A DNA stretch of 64,000 nucleotides. Source: Streptomyces sp. NA04227. GTDB lineage: Bacteria > Actinomycetota > Actinomycetes > Streptomycetales > Streptomycetaceae. Under the pieces are notes generated by a model. It saw only the letters and a list, made by a program, of their open reading frames with translations, had not been told where the DNA came from and ran no database searches. The translations under genes and the position numbers were made by a program. The stretch spans positions 4,763,001 to 4,827,000 of the forward strand of contig NZ_CP054918.1 of the NCBI RefSeq assembly GCF_013364195.1. Direction: 5' to 3'. Of this stretch, positions 52,101 through 59,833 are shown piece by piece. Positions within the stretch are counted from its first letter, which is position 1. The number at the start of each line of letters is the position of its first letter.

Positions 52101-52689
52101 CGGCCGAGCCGTCAAGCGTGCGGTAGGCCATCACCTCGCTGTTCGTGCCGCGCGCGGTGGCGATTTCACTGCCGCAGCCGCCGGGCGCCGCCGCGTCGTA
52201 GGCGCACAGGGCGACATAGGTGTCCTTGCCCGCGCCGCCGCCGACGAGCATCGAGAGGCTGGGGCGTTCCAGGCGGAACTTCGGCGAGACGACGGTGCCG
52301 GTGTAGCCGTCGTTCGCCTTCTGCTCGGAGGTCTCCAGCGTGGACAGGAACCGCTTCCCCTCCTTCAGGTACGGGCGCTTCTGGTTGTGGAACTCCGCCC
52401 GGTCGGTGACCAGTTGGCCGAAGGCCCCGTCGACGATCCGCCAGCCGTCGGGCAGTGTCGCGCCGTCCTCGAAGCCCTCGGTGAAGGGCTCTGCCGCGTC
52501 GGCGGCCCCGGCCGGTTCGGCGCCGGTGGCCGCGCCGACGCCGATCAGGGCGCAGACCGTGACCAGAGCGGTCGTCAGGGAGCGGGCACGGGTGCCGCGC
52601 CAGGCCTGCTTCGGCTCGAACCTGCCGCTGGGTGAAGGGAGTTCGGGTCCCGTCCCCTGCTGTCTCGTACGTATCGGCTCGTTGCTCAC
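49183..52689 (-). CDS. Secreted GH116-like glycoside hydrolase with fibronectin III domain
   Basis: 1168 residues from the GTG at 52689, overlapping the upstream gene by 4 bases (GTGA). A signal peptide (RARSLTTALVTVCALIGVGAATG) is at about 35-60. A jelly-roll-like region (about 70-225) and a fibronectin type III domain (about 228-315, SLSWKAAPDPAVTRYAVAR) precede a GBA2-type N-domain (TWWIFNNLGELQGNKW, YEYEDP-like GYDFTDQELPVKVSEDVVNPMIPGN). The (alpha/alpha)6 catalytic part has NTTLDGGETGDGSWLGSMYLASV, YFNGDYYTEIN and AIDMLLGQWWS, the GH116 pattern of beta-glucosidase/glucosylceramidase. It should cleave beta-glucosides outside the cell. Its upstream partner is a FucU-like protein. Confidence 0.8.
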   Translation of the reverse strand: MSNEPIRTRQQGTGPELPSPSGRFEPKQAWRGTRARSLTTALVTVCALIGVGAATGAEPAGAADAAEPFTEGFEDGATLPDGWRIVDGAFGQLVTDRAEFHNQKRPYLKEGKRFLSTLETSEQKANDGYTGTVVSPKFRLERPSLSMLVGGGAGKDTYVALCAYDAAAPGGCGSEIATARGTNSEVMAYRTLDGSAAVGKDVVLKVVDRATGSWGHLTLDALRANVPAAPTSPRVTRTADAVSLSWKAAPDPAVTRYAVARSETLDGTYTPLATVNSPSLKDTSAAADRTYFYRITALDAGGAESESVRTLARPYTDLTAKGKPATYQGETLGDTRFPVGPLGSAGIVHDGTAARPTWWIFNNLGELQGNKWHNTPDTFAKGRVPNSFFGIRAQQEGRAPVVRSLQTKAAGEGFPAMKSLTQRGEYPLVGYDFTDQELPVKVSEDVVNPMIPGNTKDSAIPTAIYRFKLTNPTDKPVKVSLLASQQNAVGFNGYDTIGGENNRVVDGYGENRSHVTRGTGATGPWTSLHMRGKGGGTMNLTAYAPKVSSTASWDSMGSLSEDLADDGSLKGPGEASSPADRTTVDGALSTELTLGPGRTTTIPVTLNWHFPGAKNYNGGDGRQYENWWSDADQVANYLTNNWDRLLGETQAYHDALYDSNLPRYVLDRVSASTAVLRSPSVWWAKNGFFGAREGWGCCPGMPTHVFHYAQAQAWLWPEVGRRWTEQWLDNANDQGLIPMRFNGDPTFTMDGQTGVILSAYRTYQTTDAKWLAANWPKVKKAMDYVVGLGDKDHDGILTGTFNTTLDGGETGDGSWLGSMYLASVNAAAKMAEATGDDATARTYAAIYEKGRATGEKRYFNGDYYTEINNGQGASYGNGSAIDMLLGQWWSTQLGLGDIYDKAHTDKAAQSLFESNYRDNFLGDTPYSGYNYAHKFRQYALETDAGLQMIAWPKNDRPSNTPLYYDEVMSGFEYSAAALMLQRGRTEEGLKVVKAVSDRYDGRARKGPFIEMSPCTTGDGTGSPYGDDECGKWYGRTLSAWSLLTGMQGFAYNGPRQSVSLAPTFKPEGHRSFFATGNAWGTFTQDRTTGANPVQTDGLRVRYGSLTLRKVTLAVPSGTRGAGLAATVSGGAVKGARVTVSGTTATVEFTEPVTVRKGQQLALRLELRK

Positions 52690-53297
52690 GACTTCATCAG
52701 CTCCCGCAGCTCGGCCTCGCGGTCGGCGTCCCAGTACTTGGCGTCCAGCTCGAAGAAGACCGAGGTGTACGGGAGGGTGAGATCGGTCTTGAGGACGATG
52801 ACCTGGAACTTCTCGCCCGCCTCGTCGAGCTTCTTGATCAGCTCCTCGTGCAGCACCGGCTCGGTCTCCTGGCCCTTCAGGACCTGGTCCAGGCCGTCGC
52901 GGTAGGAGGTGATGCCGGGCGCCGACTTCTCGGGGACGTACTTCATCTCCTTGTCGACCTGCACATGCGCCTTGACGTGCTGTTGCTTGCCCAGCTGCGC
53001 CACGACCTCCTTGACCACCTCGGTCTGGTCCGCGCCGGTGGTGAGGGTGCGCACTCCGGCGCTGGTCTGCCGCGGGTAGGCGGAGTCGGCGACGACGATC
53101 CAGTTGCGGTGGCCGAGCGTGGGCAGCGCCTGCCTCAGTTCCTTCTGCCAACTGACGCTCTTGGGTGCCTTGGACCGGTGGTCCTGGGCCTGGGTGGCCG
53201 AACTGCCCGGTGCGAGGGCGAAGGCGCCGAGGGTGACCGCGGCTGCGGTCACCGGGACCAGAGCGTGGCGCGGCCGGAGTTTTGTACGCAGACTCAT
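52686..53297 (-). CDS. Secreted RbsD/FucU-like sugar mutarotase homologue
   Basis: 203 residues from the ATG at 53297, with GGAGGTATC upstream. A Sec signal (ALVPVTAAAVTLGAFALAPGSSA) is at about 10-34. The mature protein has LPTLGHRNWIVVADSAYP, comparable to the FucU motif MGHGDEIIFSDAHFP with its catalytic-type His and Asp, then EPVLHEELIKKLDEAGEKFQVIVLKTDLTLPYTSVFFEL, like the FucU C-terminal strand region. RbsD and FucU are cytosolic mutarotases of ribose and fucose; a secreted version coupled to a glycoside hydrolase could equilibrate released sugar anomers. The homology is by eye and moderate. Confidence 0.55.
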   Translation of the reverse strand: MSLRTKLRPRHALVPVTAAAVTLGAFALAPGSSATQAQDHRSKAPKSVSWQKELRQALPTLGHRNWIVVADSAYPRQTSAGVRTLTTGADQTEVVKEVVAQLGKQQHVKAHVQVDKEMKYVPEKSAPGITSYRDGLDQVLKGQETEPVLHEELIKKLDEAGEKFQVIVLKTDLTLPYTSVFFELDAKYWDADREAELRELMKS

Positions 53298-53635
53298 CAG
53301 CGATACCTCCAATGAATATCTTGAGCTTGTGTCCGATTGGTGGAGAGGAAGCGTCATTTGGTCGCGCCGAGTTGGCGGTAACCCTGGAACCGGAGCAACC
53401 TGACGGAGCATTCATCGGAGGACTGTAGGGTCGATTGAGTCAGCGAGCTAGATGTGCGGCACGAATCATTTGTCCCGCGCGTGGTTCCGTGCGATGGCTG
53501 TCCGGTGTGCGGCGGGACAGTCGCCGGAGCGGTGTGGTTGAGCCGGTGGGGGTAGCTGAGGCGGGAACCCCAAAAGCCCTGTACGGGCGCGGAGTTGAGG
53601 TGTCCGGACCTGTTCGGTGCTGTGGCGCGCGAGGC
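53298..53635. other. Intergenic region before the FucU-like gene
   Basis: 338 bases. Minus-strand AT-rich AAGCTCAAGATATTC just before the ribosome site of the FucU-like gene could be its -10 region. A weak relative (12 of 22) of the lipase AT-rich element ends at 53470 (ATCATTTGTC). No gene was seen. Confidence 0.3.
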
Positions 53636-54385
53636 TCAGGCCCCGCCTGCCCGTTCTCTGAGTTCGATCAGTTCCGCCTGGTAACCGCGGTACGCGGCCC
53701 GCAGTTCGGCGGCGGGCCACGGGTCGGGCAGCAGCGCTTCCGGGAGGATGGGGTCCGCGGCCAGGTGCCGGACGAGGGCCGCGGCGAGGGTGAAGCGCTC
53801 GGCTTGGTCGCGGGTGGCGGCGAAGTGTGTGTGCAGTTCGGTGGCGCGGGTGGCCCATGCCTCCAACTGCCAGAGTGTGCGGGCCAGTCGCACCGGGTCC
53901 TCGTCGGGCTCGCCGTGGAACCAGGTCAGTACGCCGTCCCGTTCGGCGGGCCGCGTCCGGCGCAGATTCGCGGGGCGCAGCCACAGGCCCTCGCGCAGTT
54001 CGGCAAGGCGCAGCCGGGTGAGCTCGGTGCGCAGTTCGGCGCGGTCGGCGGGGCTGCGGCCGGTCGCCGTCACCGCGGCGATCTCCCAACTCCCCTGCCA
54101 GTCAAGGGTGTCGGGGGTGAGCGCGGCGTCCTGGCGGCGCTGGCGTCCGGCGAGCCGTTCGCTCAGCCGGTAGGTGGCATCCGCGCGCAGCAGGTCCCCC
54201 GCCGCGACCATCCGGGTCAGCGCCACGCGCAGGGTGGGCTCGCTGATGTCGAACAGGGCGCCGATGCGGACCAGGTCGCGGGCGGGCAGTTCGGGCGGGT
54301 GTGCGCCGAGCAGCACGCTGAGGACGACCGAGCGCGCGGTCAGCGGCCGCAGGCCCAGCTCCTCGTTCCCGCCCGCTCTCGCCAC
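53636..54385 (-). CDS. PaaX family transcriptional regulator
   Basis: 249 residues. N-terminal winged helix LTARSVVLSVLLGAHPPELPARDLVRIGALFDISEPTLRVALTRMVAAGDLLR is the PaaX HTH; the wing is followed by YRLSERLAGRQRRQDAAL. The middle and C-terminal dimerisation domains carry GSWEIAAVTATGRSPADRAELRTELTRLRLAELREGLWLRP and ILPEALLPDPWPAAELRAAY, typical of the family. PaaX senses phenylacetyl-CoA in E. coli; here it is divergent from an acyl-CoA dehydrogenase operon, so an acyl-CoA ligand is plausible. Confidence 0.92.
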   Translation of the reverse strand: MARAGGNEELGLRPLTARSVVLSVLLGAHPPELPARDLVRIGALFDISEPTLRVALTRMVAAGDLLRADATYRLSERLAGRQRRQDAALTPDTLDWQGSWEIAAVTATGRSPADRAELRTELTRLRLAELREGLWLRPANLRRTRPAERDGVLTWFHGEPDEDPVRLARTLWQLEAWATRATELHTHFAATRDQAERFTLAAALVRHLAADPILPEALLPDPWPAAELRAAYRGYQAELIELRERAGGA

Positions 54386-54608
54386 GCCCGGTCCGCCTCC
54401 ACTGTCCGTGTCCGTTGCCTCTGTGCCTCTGTGCCCGCCCGGTCGGGTACCGCGGCACCACGTCCGCGGCAGCGGCGGGCGCCGTCAGGTCCCCGTGGCT
54501 ATCGGTGCCGGGGGCCTGATCGAGGTTATCGGCCACCTCGTCCCGGTGGCGGGGCGGTCGGCGGGGCCGTGCCCTCGGCCTTGCGATGTCGGCTCCGCAC
54601 AAGTACTC

Positions 54609-54644
54609 ATTACAGTCTTGCTGCGACCGCAGAGAAGTCGTAAT
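54609..54644. promoter_or_regulatory. Interrupted palindrome between paaX-like gene and acyl-CoA dehydrogenase
   Basis: ATTAC (54609-54613) and GTAAT (54640-54644), and inside them CTGCG (54621-54625) and CGCAG (54628-54632), share one exact centre. The position in the divergent gap makes it the likely PaaX-type operator. Confidence 0.5.
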
Positions 54645-54680
54645 ACTCGCCTCATGGACACCATCCCGGAGGTGACGCCC

Positions 54681-56354
54681 ATGCCGTCGACACAGACCGC
54701 TCAGCCGTACGCCCAGCCGTACGCCACCCACGAGGTCGACAACCAGCCGCCCCCGCTCGCGCCCTACGACGCCGCCCAGGACCCCGCGCTTCTGGAGGGG
54801 CTGAACCGGGAGGGCGCGGGCTGGGCCGAACAGGATGTGCGGCGGTTCGGGCAGCGGGCCGGGAGCCCGGAGGCCCAGGAGTGGGCCGAGCAGGCCAACG
54901 TCCACGAGCCCGTGCTGCGCACCCACGACCGCTGGGGCCACCGCATCGACGAGGTCGAGTTCCACCCGAGCTGGCACCACCTGATGCGCACCGCCGTCGC
55001 CGAGGGCGGTGGCGGCGCGGCCTGGGCCGACGAGCGGCCGGGGGCACACGTCGCGCGGTACGCGGGGGCGCTCGTATGGGGCCACACCGAGGCCGGGCAC
55101 GGCTGCCCCTTGGCCATGACGTACGCGGTGGTCCCGGCCCTGCGTGCGGAGCCCCAACTCGCCTCCGTCTACGAGCCGTTGCTGACCAGCCGGGTGTACG
55201 ACCCGGAGCTGCGGGTGCCCACCGAGAAGCGGGGCATCCTTGCCGGAATGGGCATGACGGAGAAGCAGGGCGGCTCCGATGTGCGCACCAACACCACCGT
55301 GGCGACGCCGACCGGCGAGGACGGCCTCTACACGCTGCGCGGGCACAAGTGGTTCACCTCGGCGCCCATGTGCGACGTGTTCCTGGTGCTCGCCCAGGCG
55401 CCCGGCGGCCTGAGCTGCTTCCTGGTACCGCGGATCCTCCCCGACGGCACCCGCAACACCTTCCGCATCCAGCGCCTGAAGGACAAGCTGGGCAACCGCT
55501 CCAACGCCTCCTCCGAGCCCGAGTTCGACGGCACTCTCGCCTGGCGGGTCGGCCCCGAGGGGCACGGCGTGAAGACCATCATCGAGATGGTCAACTGCAC
55601 CCGCCTGGACTGTGTTTCCGGATCCGCCTCGCTGATGCGCAAGGCGCTGGTCGAGGCCGGGCACCACGTGGCGTACCGCTCCGCCTTCGGCGCCCGCCTG
55701 ATCGACCAGCCGCTGATGCGCAACGTCATCGCCGACCTCGCCGTGGAGTCCGAGGCCGCCACCACCCTGACCCTGCGCCTGGCCGGAGCCGCCGACCGCA
55801 GCATCCGCGGCGACGAGCGGGAGCGCTCCTTCCGCCGGATCGCCACCGCGCTCGGCAAGTACTGGGTGACCAAGCGCGCCCCCGCCTTCACCGCCGAGGC
55901 CCTGGAGTGCCTGGGCGGCAACGGCTACGTCGAGGACTCCGGCATGCCCCGCCTCTACCGCGAGGCCCCGCTCAACTCGGTCTGGGAGGGCTCCGGCAAC
56001 GTCAACGCCCTGGACGTGCTGCGCGTCCTCGGCAAGGAACCCGCCGCGGCCACCGCCCTGCTCGACGAACTCGCCCTGGCCAAGGGCGCGGACCGGCGCC
56101 TGGACGCCGCCGTCGCCCGGATCGGCACCGAGCTGAGCGACCTCGCCGACATCCAGACCCGGGCCCGCTACCTGGTCGAGCTGATGGCCCTGACCCTCCA
56201 GGGCTCCCTGCTGGTACGGCACGCACCGGCCGCCGTCGCCGACGCCTTCTGCGCCACCCGCCTCGGTGACGCCGGGGGCCTGGCCTTCGGCACCCTGCCC
56301 GCCTCGGCGGACCTGACCGGCATCATCGACCGCTCGCAGGCGGTACCGCGATGA
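54681..56354 (+). CDS. AidB-like acyl-CoA dehydrogenase
   Basis: 557 residues from the ATG at 54681, which has GGAGG 8 bases upstream (a frame-matched ATG at 54654 lacks one). Acyl-CoA dehydrogenase fold with GMGMTEKQGGSDVRTNTTVATPT, HKWFTSAPMCDVFLVLAQA, and, near the end, ALECLGGNGYVEDSGMPRLYREAPLNSVWEGSGNVNALD. This pattern matches the AidB/isovaleryl-CoA dehydrogenase subgroup. It has FAD-binding features and acts on an acyl-CoA in the cytoplasm. It is the first gene of a three-gene coupled operon with two crotonases. Confidence 0.92.
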   Translation: MPSTQTAQPYAQPYATHEVDNQPPPLAPYDAAQDPALLEGLNREGAGWAEQDVRRFGQRAGSPEAQEWAEQANVHEPVLRTHDRWGHRIDEVEFHPSWHHLMRTAVAEGGGGAAWADERPGAHVARYAGALVWGHTEAGHGCPLAMTYAVVPALRAEPQLASVYEPLLTSRVYDPELRVPTEKRGILAGMGMTEKQGGSDVRTNTTVATPTGEDGLYTLRGHKWFTSAPMCDVFLVLAQAPGGLSCFLVPRILPDGTRNTFRIQRLKDKLGNRSNASSEPEFDGTLAWRVGPEGHGVKTIIEMVNCTRLDCVSGSASLMRKALVEAGHHVAYRSAFGARLIDQPLMRNVIADLAVESEAATTLTLRLAGAADRSIRGDERERSFRRIATALGKYWVTKRAPAFTAEALECLGGNGYVEDSGMPRLYREAPLNSVWEGSGNVNALDVLRVLGKEPAAATALLDELALAKGADRRLDAAVARIGTELSDLADIQTRARYLVELMALTLQGSLLVRHAPAAVADAFCATRLGDAGGLAFGTLPASADLTGIIDRSQAVPR

Positions 56355-57184
56355 GTGTGCACGTACAACGGCACGGTCCGGTCACCGTCGTCACCCTGGA
56401 CCGGCCCGAGGTCCGCAACGCCGTCGACTCCACCCACGCCGCCCAACTCACCGCCGCCTTCGAGGAGTTCGACAACGACCCGGACGCCTCGGTGGCGATC
56501 CTGTACGGGAGCGGCGGCACCTTCTGCGCCGGGGCCGACCTGAAGGCGGTGGCCCGGGGCGATGTGGTGGTCGGCGCTCCCGGCGAGGGCCCGGCCGGAA
56601 TGGGACCGACCCGGCTGCTGCTCGGCAAGCCGGTGATCGCGGCCGTCGAGGGCCACGCGGTGGCGGGCGGCCTGGAACTCGCGCTCTGGGCGGACCTGCG
56701 GGTTGCCGACCCCGGCGCCGTCTTCGGGGTCTTCTGCCGTCGGTGGGGCGTCCCCCTCATCGACGGCGGTACGGTCCGGCTGCCGCGCCTGATCGGCCAG
56801 TCGCACGCCCTGGACATGATCCTCACCGGGCGCCCGGTCGAGGCCGACGAGGCGCTGCGGATGGGCCTGGCCAACCGGATCAGCGCACCCGGCGCCGTAC
56901 TCGACGAAGCGCTCGCCCTGGCACGGCAGTTGGCGGCCTTCCCGCAGACCTGTATGCGCCGCGACAGGCTCTCGGTCCACGAACAGGACGGCCTCGGACT
57001 CGACGAGGCGATCGCCAACGAGTGGCGTCACGGCCTGAGTTCACTGGCCGAGGACACCCTTCCCGGGGCGGCACGGTTCGCCGCCGGGGAGGGACGGCAC
57101 GGGGCGTTCGCCGAGTCCGCGCCCGCCGCCTCGTCCGTACAGGCAGACTCTTCCGCCCCCGACAACCCGGGAGCAGACCGGTGA
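56351..57184 (+). CDS. Enoyl-CoA hydratase/isomerase family protein
   Basis: 277 residues, ATG at 56351 overlapping the previous stop by 4 bases. Crotonase motifs are complete: oxyanion loop TFCAGADLKAV, EGHAVAGGLELALWADLRVAD and WGVPLIDGGTVRLPRLIG. The C-terminal residues after about 250 are a Ala/Ser/Pro tail. Acts on an acyl-CoA, hydrating or isomerising the product of the preceding enzyme. The chemistry is not determined by the motifs alone. The stop overlaps the next gene by 4 bases. Confidence 0.93.
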   Translation: MSVHVQRHGPVTVVTLDRPEVRNAVDSTHAAQLTAAFEEFDNDPDASVAILYGSGGTFCAGADLKAVARGDVVVGAPGEGPAGMGPTRLLLGKPVIAAVEGHAVAGGLELALWADLRVADPGAVFGVFCRRWGVPLIDGGTVRLPRLIGQSHALDMILTGRPVEADEALRMGLANRISAPGAVLDEALALARQLAAFPQTCMRRDRLSVHEQDGLGLDEAIANEWRHGLSSLAEDTLPGAARFAAGEGRHGAFAESAPAASSVQADSSAPDNPGADR

Positions 57185-58356
57185 CCGACAGCGCTGAGCA
57201 CGACGGCTCTGAACACGACAGCTCTGAACACGGCCAGGAATCAAGGGACTTGCGGGATTCACGGGACTCGGGGGAGACCCCCGGTACCGTACGCGCCGAA
57301 CGCGACGCCCACCCCGACAAACCCGACCGCCCCGGTGACCGCCCGGCCGCCTGGCGCGAGGGCTGGCGGGACGGTGCCGACTCCCTCTATACGGACCGGC
57401 CCCGGCCCGCCGTACGGGACACGTACCGCACCCTCACCTACGAGGTGGACGGACGGATCGCCCGCATCACCTTCAACCGTCCCGAGCGCGGCAACGCCAT
57501 CACGCCGGACACCCCGCTGGACCTGGCCGCGGCGGTCGAACGCGCCGACCTGGACCCGGCCGTGCACGTGATCGTGGTCTCCGGGCGCGGCAAGGGGTTC
57601 TGCGGCGGGTACGACCTGGACCTGTTCGCCGAGCACGCGGACCGGCCGGCGGGAGGGCCGTCCCCGGCCGGTACCGTCCTGGACCCGGTGGTCCAGGCAC
57701 GCAACCACGACCCGGCGCGGCAGTGGGACCCGATGGCCGACTTCGCCATGATGAGCCGCTTCAACAAGGGCTTCGCGGCCCTGCTGCACGCCGACAAGCC
57801 GACCGTGGCCAAGCTGCACGGCTTCTGTGTGGCGGGCGGTACCGACATCGCGCTGTACTGCGATCTCATCGTGGCGGCCGACGACACCAAGATCGGCTAC
57901 CCGCCGACCCGGGTCTGGGGCGTGCCCGCCGCGGGCATGTGGGCCCACAGGATCGGCGACCAGCGGGCCAAACGGCTGCTGCTGACCGGCGACTGCATCA
58001 GCGGGGCCCAGGCCGCCGAGTGGGGTCTCGCCGTGGAGTCCGCGCCCGCCGAGGAGCTGGACGCGGTCACCGAACGGCTCCTGGACAAGATCGCCATGAT
58101 GCCGGTCAACCAGCTGATGATGGTCAAACTCGCCCTGAACAGTGCCCTGTTGGCCCAGGGAGTCCAGAACTCGGCCACCATCAGCACCGTCTTCGACGGC
58201 ATCTCCCGGCACACCCGCGAGGGCTACGCCTTCCAGGAGCGCGCCATGACCGCGGGCTTCCGGGAGGCGGTACGCGAACGGGACGAGGCCTTCCGGGACC
58301 ACCGGCGGACGCAGTTCGAGTCCGGGGGCGGTACCGCGGAGGAGGCGGCCCCGTGA
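57181..58356 (+). CDS. Crotonase family protein with a disordered N-terminal extension
   Basis: 391 residues, GTG at 57181 overlapping the previous stop by 4 bases. The first 75 residues are Asp/Glu/Arg/Ser-rich with repeats (EHDGSEHDSSEHGQESRDLRD), longer than in typical crotonases, and then the fold begins YRTLTYEVDGRIARITFNRPERGNAI. Oxyanion sites: KGFCGGYDLDLFAEHAD and HGFCVAGGTDIALYCDLIVAADD. Family pattern resembles the long actinobacterial enoyl-CoA hydratases. Third gene of the operon; a hairpin follows. Confidence 0.9.
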   Translation: MTDSAEHDGSEHDSSEHGQESRDLRDSRDSGETPGTVRAERDAHPDKPDRPGDRPAAWREGWRDGADSLYTDRPRPAVRDTYRTLTYEVDGRIARITFNRPERGNAITPDTPLDLAAAVERADLDPAVHVIVVSGRGKGFCGGYDLDLFAEHADRPAGGPSPAGTVLDPVVQARNHDPARQWDPMADFAMMSRFNKGFAALLHADKPTVAKLHGFCVAGGTDIALYCDLIVAADDTKIGYPPTRVWGVPAAGMWAHRIGDQRAKRLLLTGDCISGAQAAEWGLAVESAPAEELDAVTERLLDKIAMMPVNQLMMVKLALNSALLAQGVQNSATISTVFDGISRHTREGYAFQERAMTAGFREAVRERDEAFRDHRRTQFESGGGTAEEAAP

Positions 58357-58425
58357 CGCATCCGGCCGGACCGGCCACCCCGACCGTCCGCGCGACGGGA
58401 TCGCCCTCTCCGCGCTGAGCCGGTG

Positions 58426-58455
58426 TCCCGCAGGCGTCCGCGGAAGCCTGCGGGA
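58426..58455. terminator. Bidirectional hairpin terminator
   Basis: TCCCGCAGGC (58426-58435) and GCCTGCGGGA (58446-58455) are perfect 10-base arms, 70 bases after the crotonase operon and between convergent genes. Confidence 0.8.
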
Positions 58456-58460
58456 CCGCC

Positions 58461-58525
58461 GTGCCAGCGGATCCCCGTGCCAGCGGATCCCCCGTACCAG
58501 TGGATCCCCGTACTAGTGGATCTTC
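58461..58525. repeat. Four tandem copies of a 16-mer at the M64 gene end
   Basis: GTGCCAGCGGATCCCC and variants (GTACCAGTGGATCCCC, GTACTAGTGGATC) repeat from 58461 to 58525, one unit with an extra C. The last copy covers the stop codon of the M64 peptidase gene. Confidence 0.8.
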
Positions 58526-59535
58526 GAGCTGATGGCCCGGGACATGACATCCAGGCCTATCAGGTTGAAGGGCTTCCCGAGGGTGCGCATCAGGGAGTCC
58601 TCGGACGGACGGAAGATGCCGTTCTCGGCGTACCTGCCGCCCTGGAACGCGCCGATGACTCCTCCGTCCGGTGTGGCGCGGCCCAGGTAGGACGCCCACT
58701 TGGCGCCGGCCGGGTCCGTGGTGACGTTCGGCTCGGCGGGCTCCCCGCCGGAGTGGGTGGTGCCGGGGGTGTAGTACTCGTCGGCCAATCCGCCCACGGA
58801 GTGGCCGAGTTCGTGGATGGCTATCTGCCCGGCTTGGTCGTTGGCGCCCGCCACGGTGGCAAGACTCGGGTAACCGGCGCCTCCGTACTTGGCGGTGTTG
58901 CCGACGGCGACGATCGCGTCCTGGCCGGGGGCCTGACCGGCGTACGACTGCGCCTTCGCCTCGTTGAGGCAGAGCAGCCGTTCCGTGCCGCCGCAGAAGA
59001 AGCCCATGTCCAGGGCGGTGTCGCGGTCGATGCCCTCGGAGGGGTCGTTGTCCACGCCGGATTCCGGTGAGACGACGTTGACGAGCCAGACATTGACCGA
59101 GTCGCGGTACTGGCTCCATGGCTCGGTGGCCGCGATCTCCTCCCACTTGGCCTCCGCGTGCTGCCGCAGCGTGCCCTGCTCGGAGGCGGTGTAGCCGTCG
59201 CCGACGATCACCATGTCGAAGCGGCTGTCCGACGGGCCGGTCTCCTGGATCGGGACCACGTCCGCCGCCTTCGCTGCCCGGAGAGCGCGCGCGTCGGGCG
59301 CCGGGTCGGCCTGCTTCGGCACGCGGACCTTGGTGATGGTGCCGTCGGGCGAGAAGACCTCCCGCCACTGGGTCGGCCCGGGTTGTCCGGCGGTGGCCGA
59401 ACCGCTGTTGGCCGAACCGGCGTTGGTCGAACCGGCGTTGGCCGAACCGGCGTTGGCCGAACTTACGGGAACGGCCGCGAGAGCGGCGGCGAACAGCGTG
59501 GCGGCGAGCCATGGCAGGGAACTTCTGCGACGCAT
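58513..59535 (-). CDS. Secreted M64-type metallopeptidase
   Basis: 340 residues with a Sec signal peptide (WLAATLFAAALAAVPVSSANA) followed by an Asn/Gly/Ser/Ala repeat (AGSANAGSTNAGSAN at 29-43). Then FDMVIVGDGYTASEQ, the start of the M64 (IgA peptidase-like) family, and the zinc site AIHELGHSVGGLADEY at 239-254, with the two His and Glu of HELGH at 241-245. It should be an extracellular protease. Upstream a promoter with TTGTCA and a long leader is proposed. Confidence 0.92.
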   Translation of the reverse strand: MRRRSSLPWLAATLFAAALAAVPVSSANAGSANAGSTNAGSANSGSATAGQPGPTQWREVFSPDGTITKVRVPKQADPAPDARALRAAKAADVVPIQETGPSDSRFDMVIVGDGYTASEQGTLRQHAEAKWEEIAATEPWSQYRDSVNVWLVNVVSPESGVDNDPSEGIDRDTALDMGFFCGGTERLLCLNEAKAQSYAGQAPGQDAIVAVGNTAKYGGAGYPSLATVAGANDQAGQIAIHELGHSVGGLADEYYTPGTTHSGGEPAEPNVTTDPAGAKWASYLGRATPDGGVIGAFQGGRYAENGIFRPSEDSLMRTLGKPFNLIGLDVMSRAISSKIH

Positions 59536-59763
59536 CGGTGTCTCCTTACGGCGAAGAGTGGGGGGTGTGGGGGAGCGCCAATCGAGGAGCTGGCCTGGGT
59601 AGCCCCGGCCGGTGCCGGTGATCCGGCGGTCGAGGTGTGGTCGGCCGGAGGAGCCCTGCGGCCAGTGGCAGGGGTGAGCGAGTGTGCGGAGTACAGGGGG
59701 CCAACCAGCCGTATGTAAGTGATGAGATAAGTCGACGTACGGCGGGAGTTAAGTTAGCGGGCG

Positions 59764-59781
59764 TGTCAGATCCCTGACAAC
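59764..59781 (-). promoter_or_regulatory. Likely promoter/palindrome upstream of M64
   Basis: TGTCAG-ATCC-CTGACA is a perfect inverted repeat at 59764-59779. On the minus strand TTGTCA, 18 bases, TAACTT forms a -35/-10 pair, implying a leader of about 200 bases. The rest of the 298-base gap showed nothing. Confidence 0.45.
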
Positions 59782-59833
59782 CGTTTGGGCGGTACTGTGC
59801 TCCGCGCGGTGCTCGGGGTGCCGGTACGCCCCG

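Noticed and set aside
48844..52635. A 1263-codon open frame on the plus strand
   Set aside because: Antisense of the GH116-like gene, produced by the high-GC codon bias; no ribosome site or domain.
53449..53470. Third copy of the lipase/SDR operator-like element
   Set aside because: Only about 12 of 22 positions agree and the inverted arms are not preserved.
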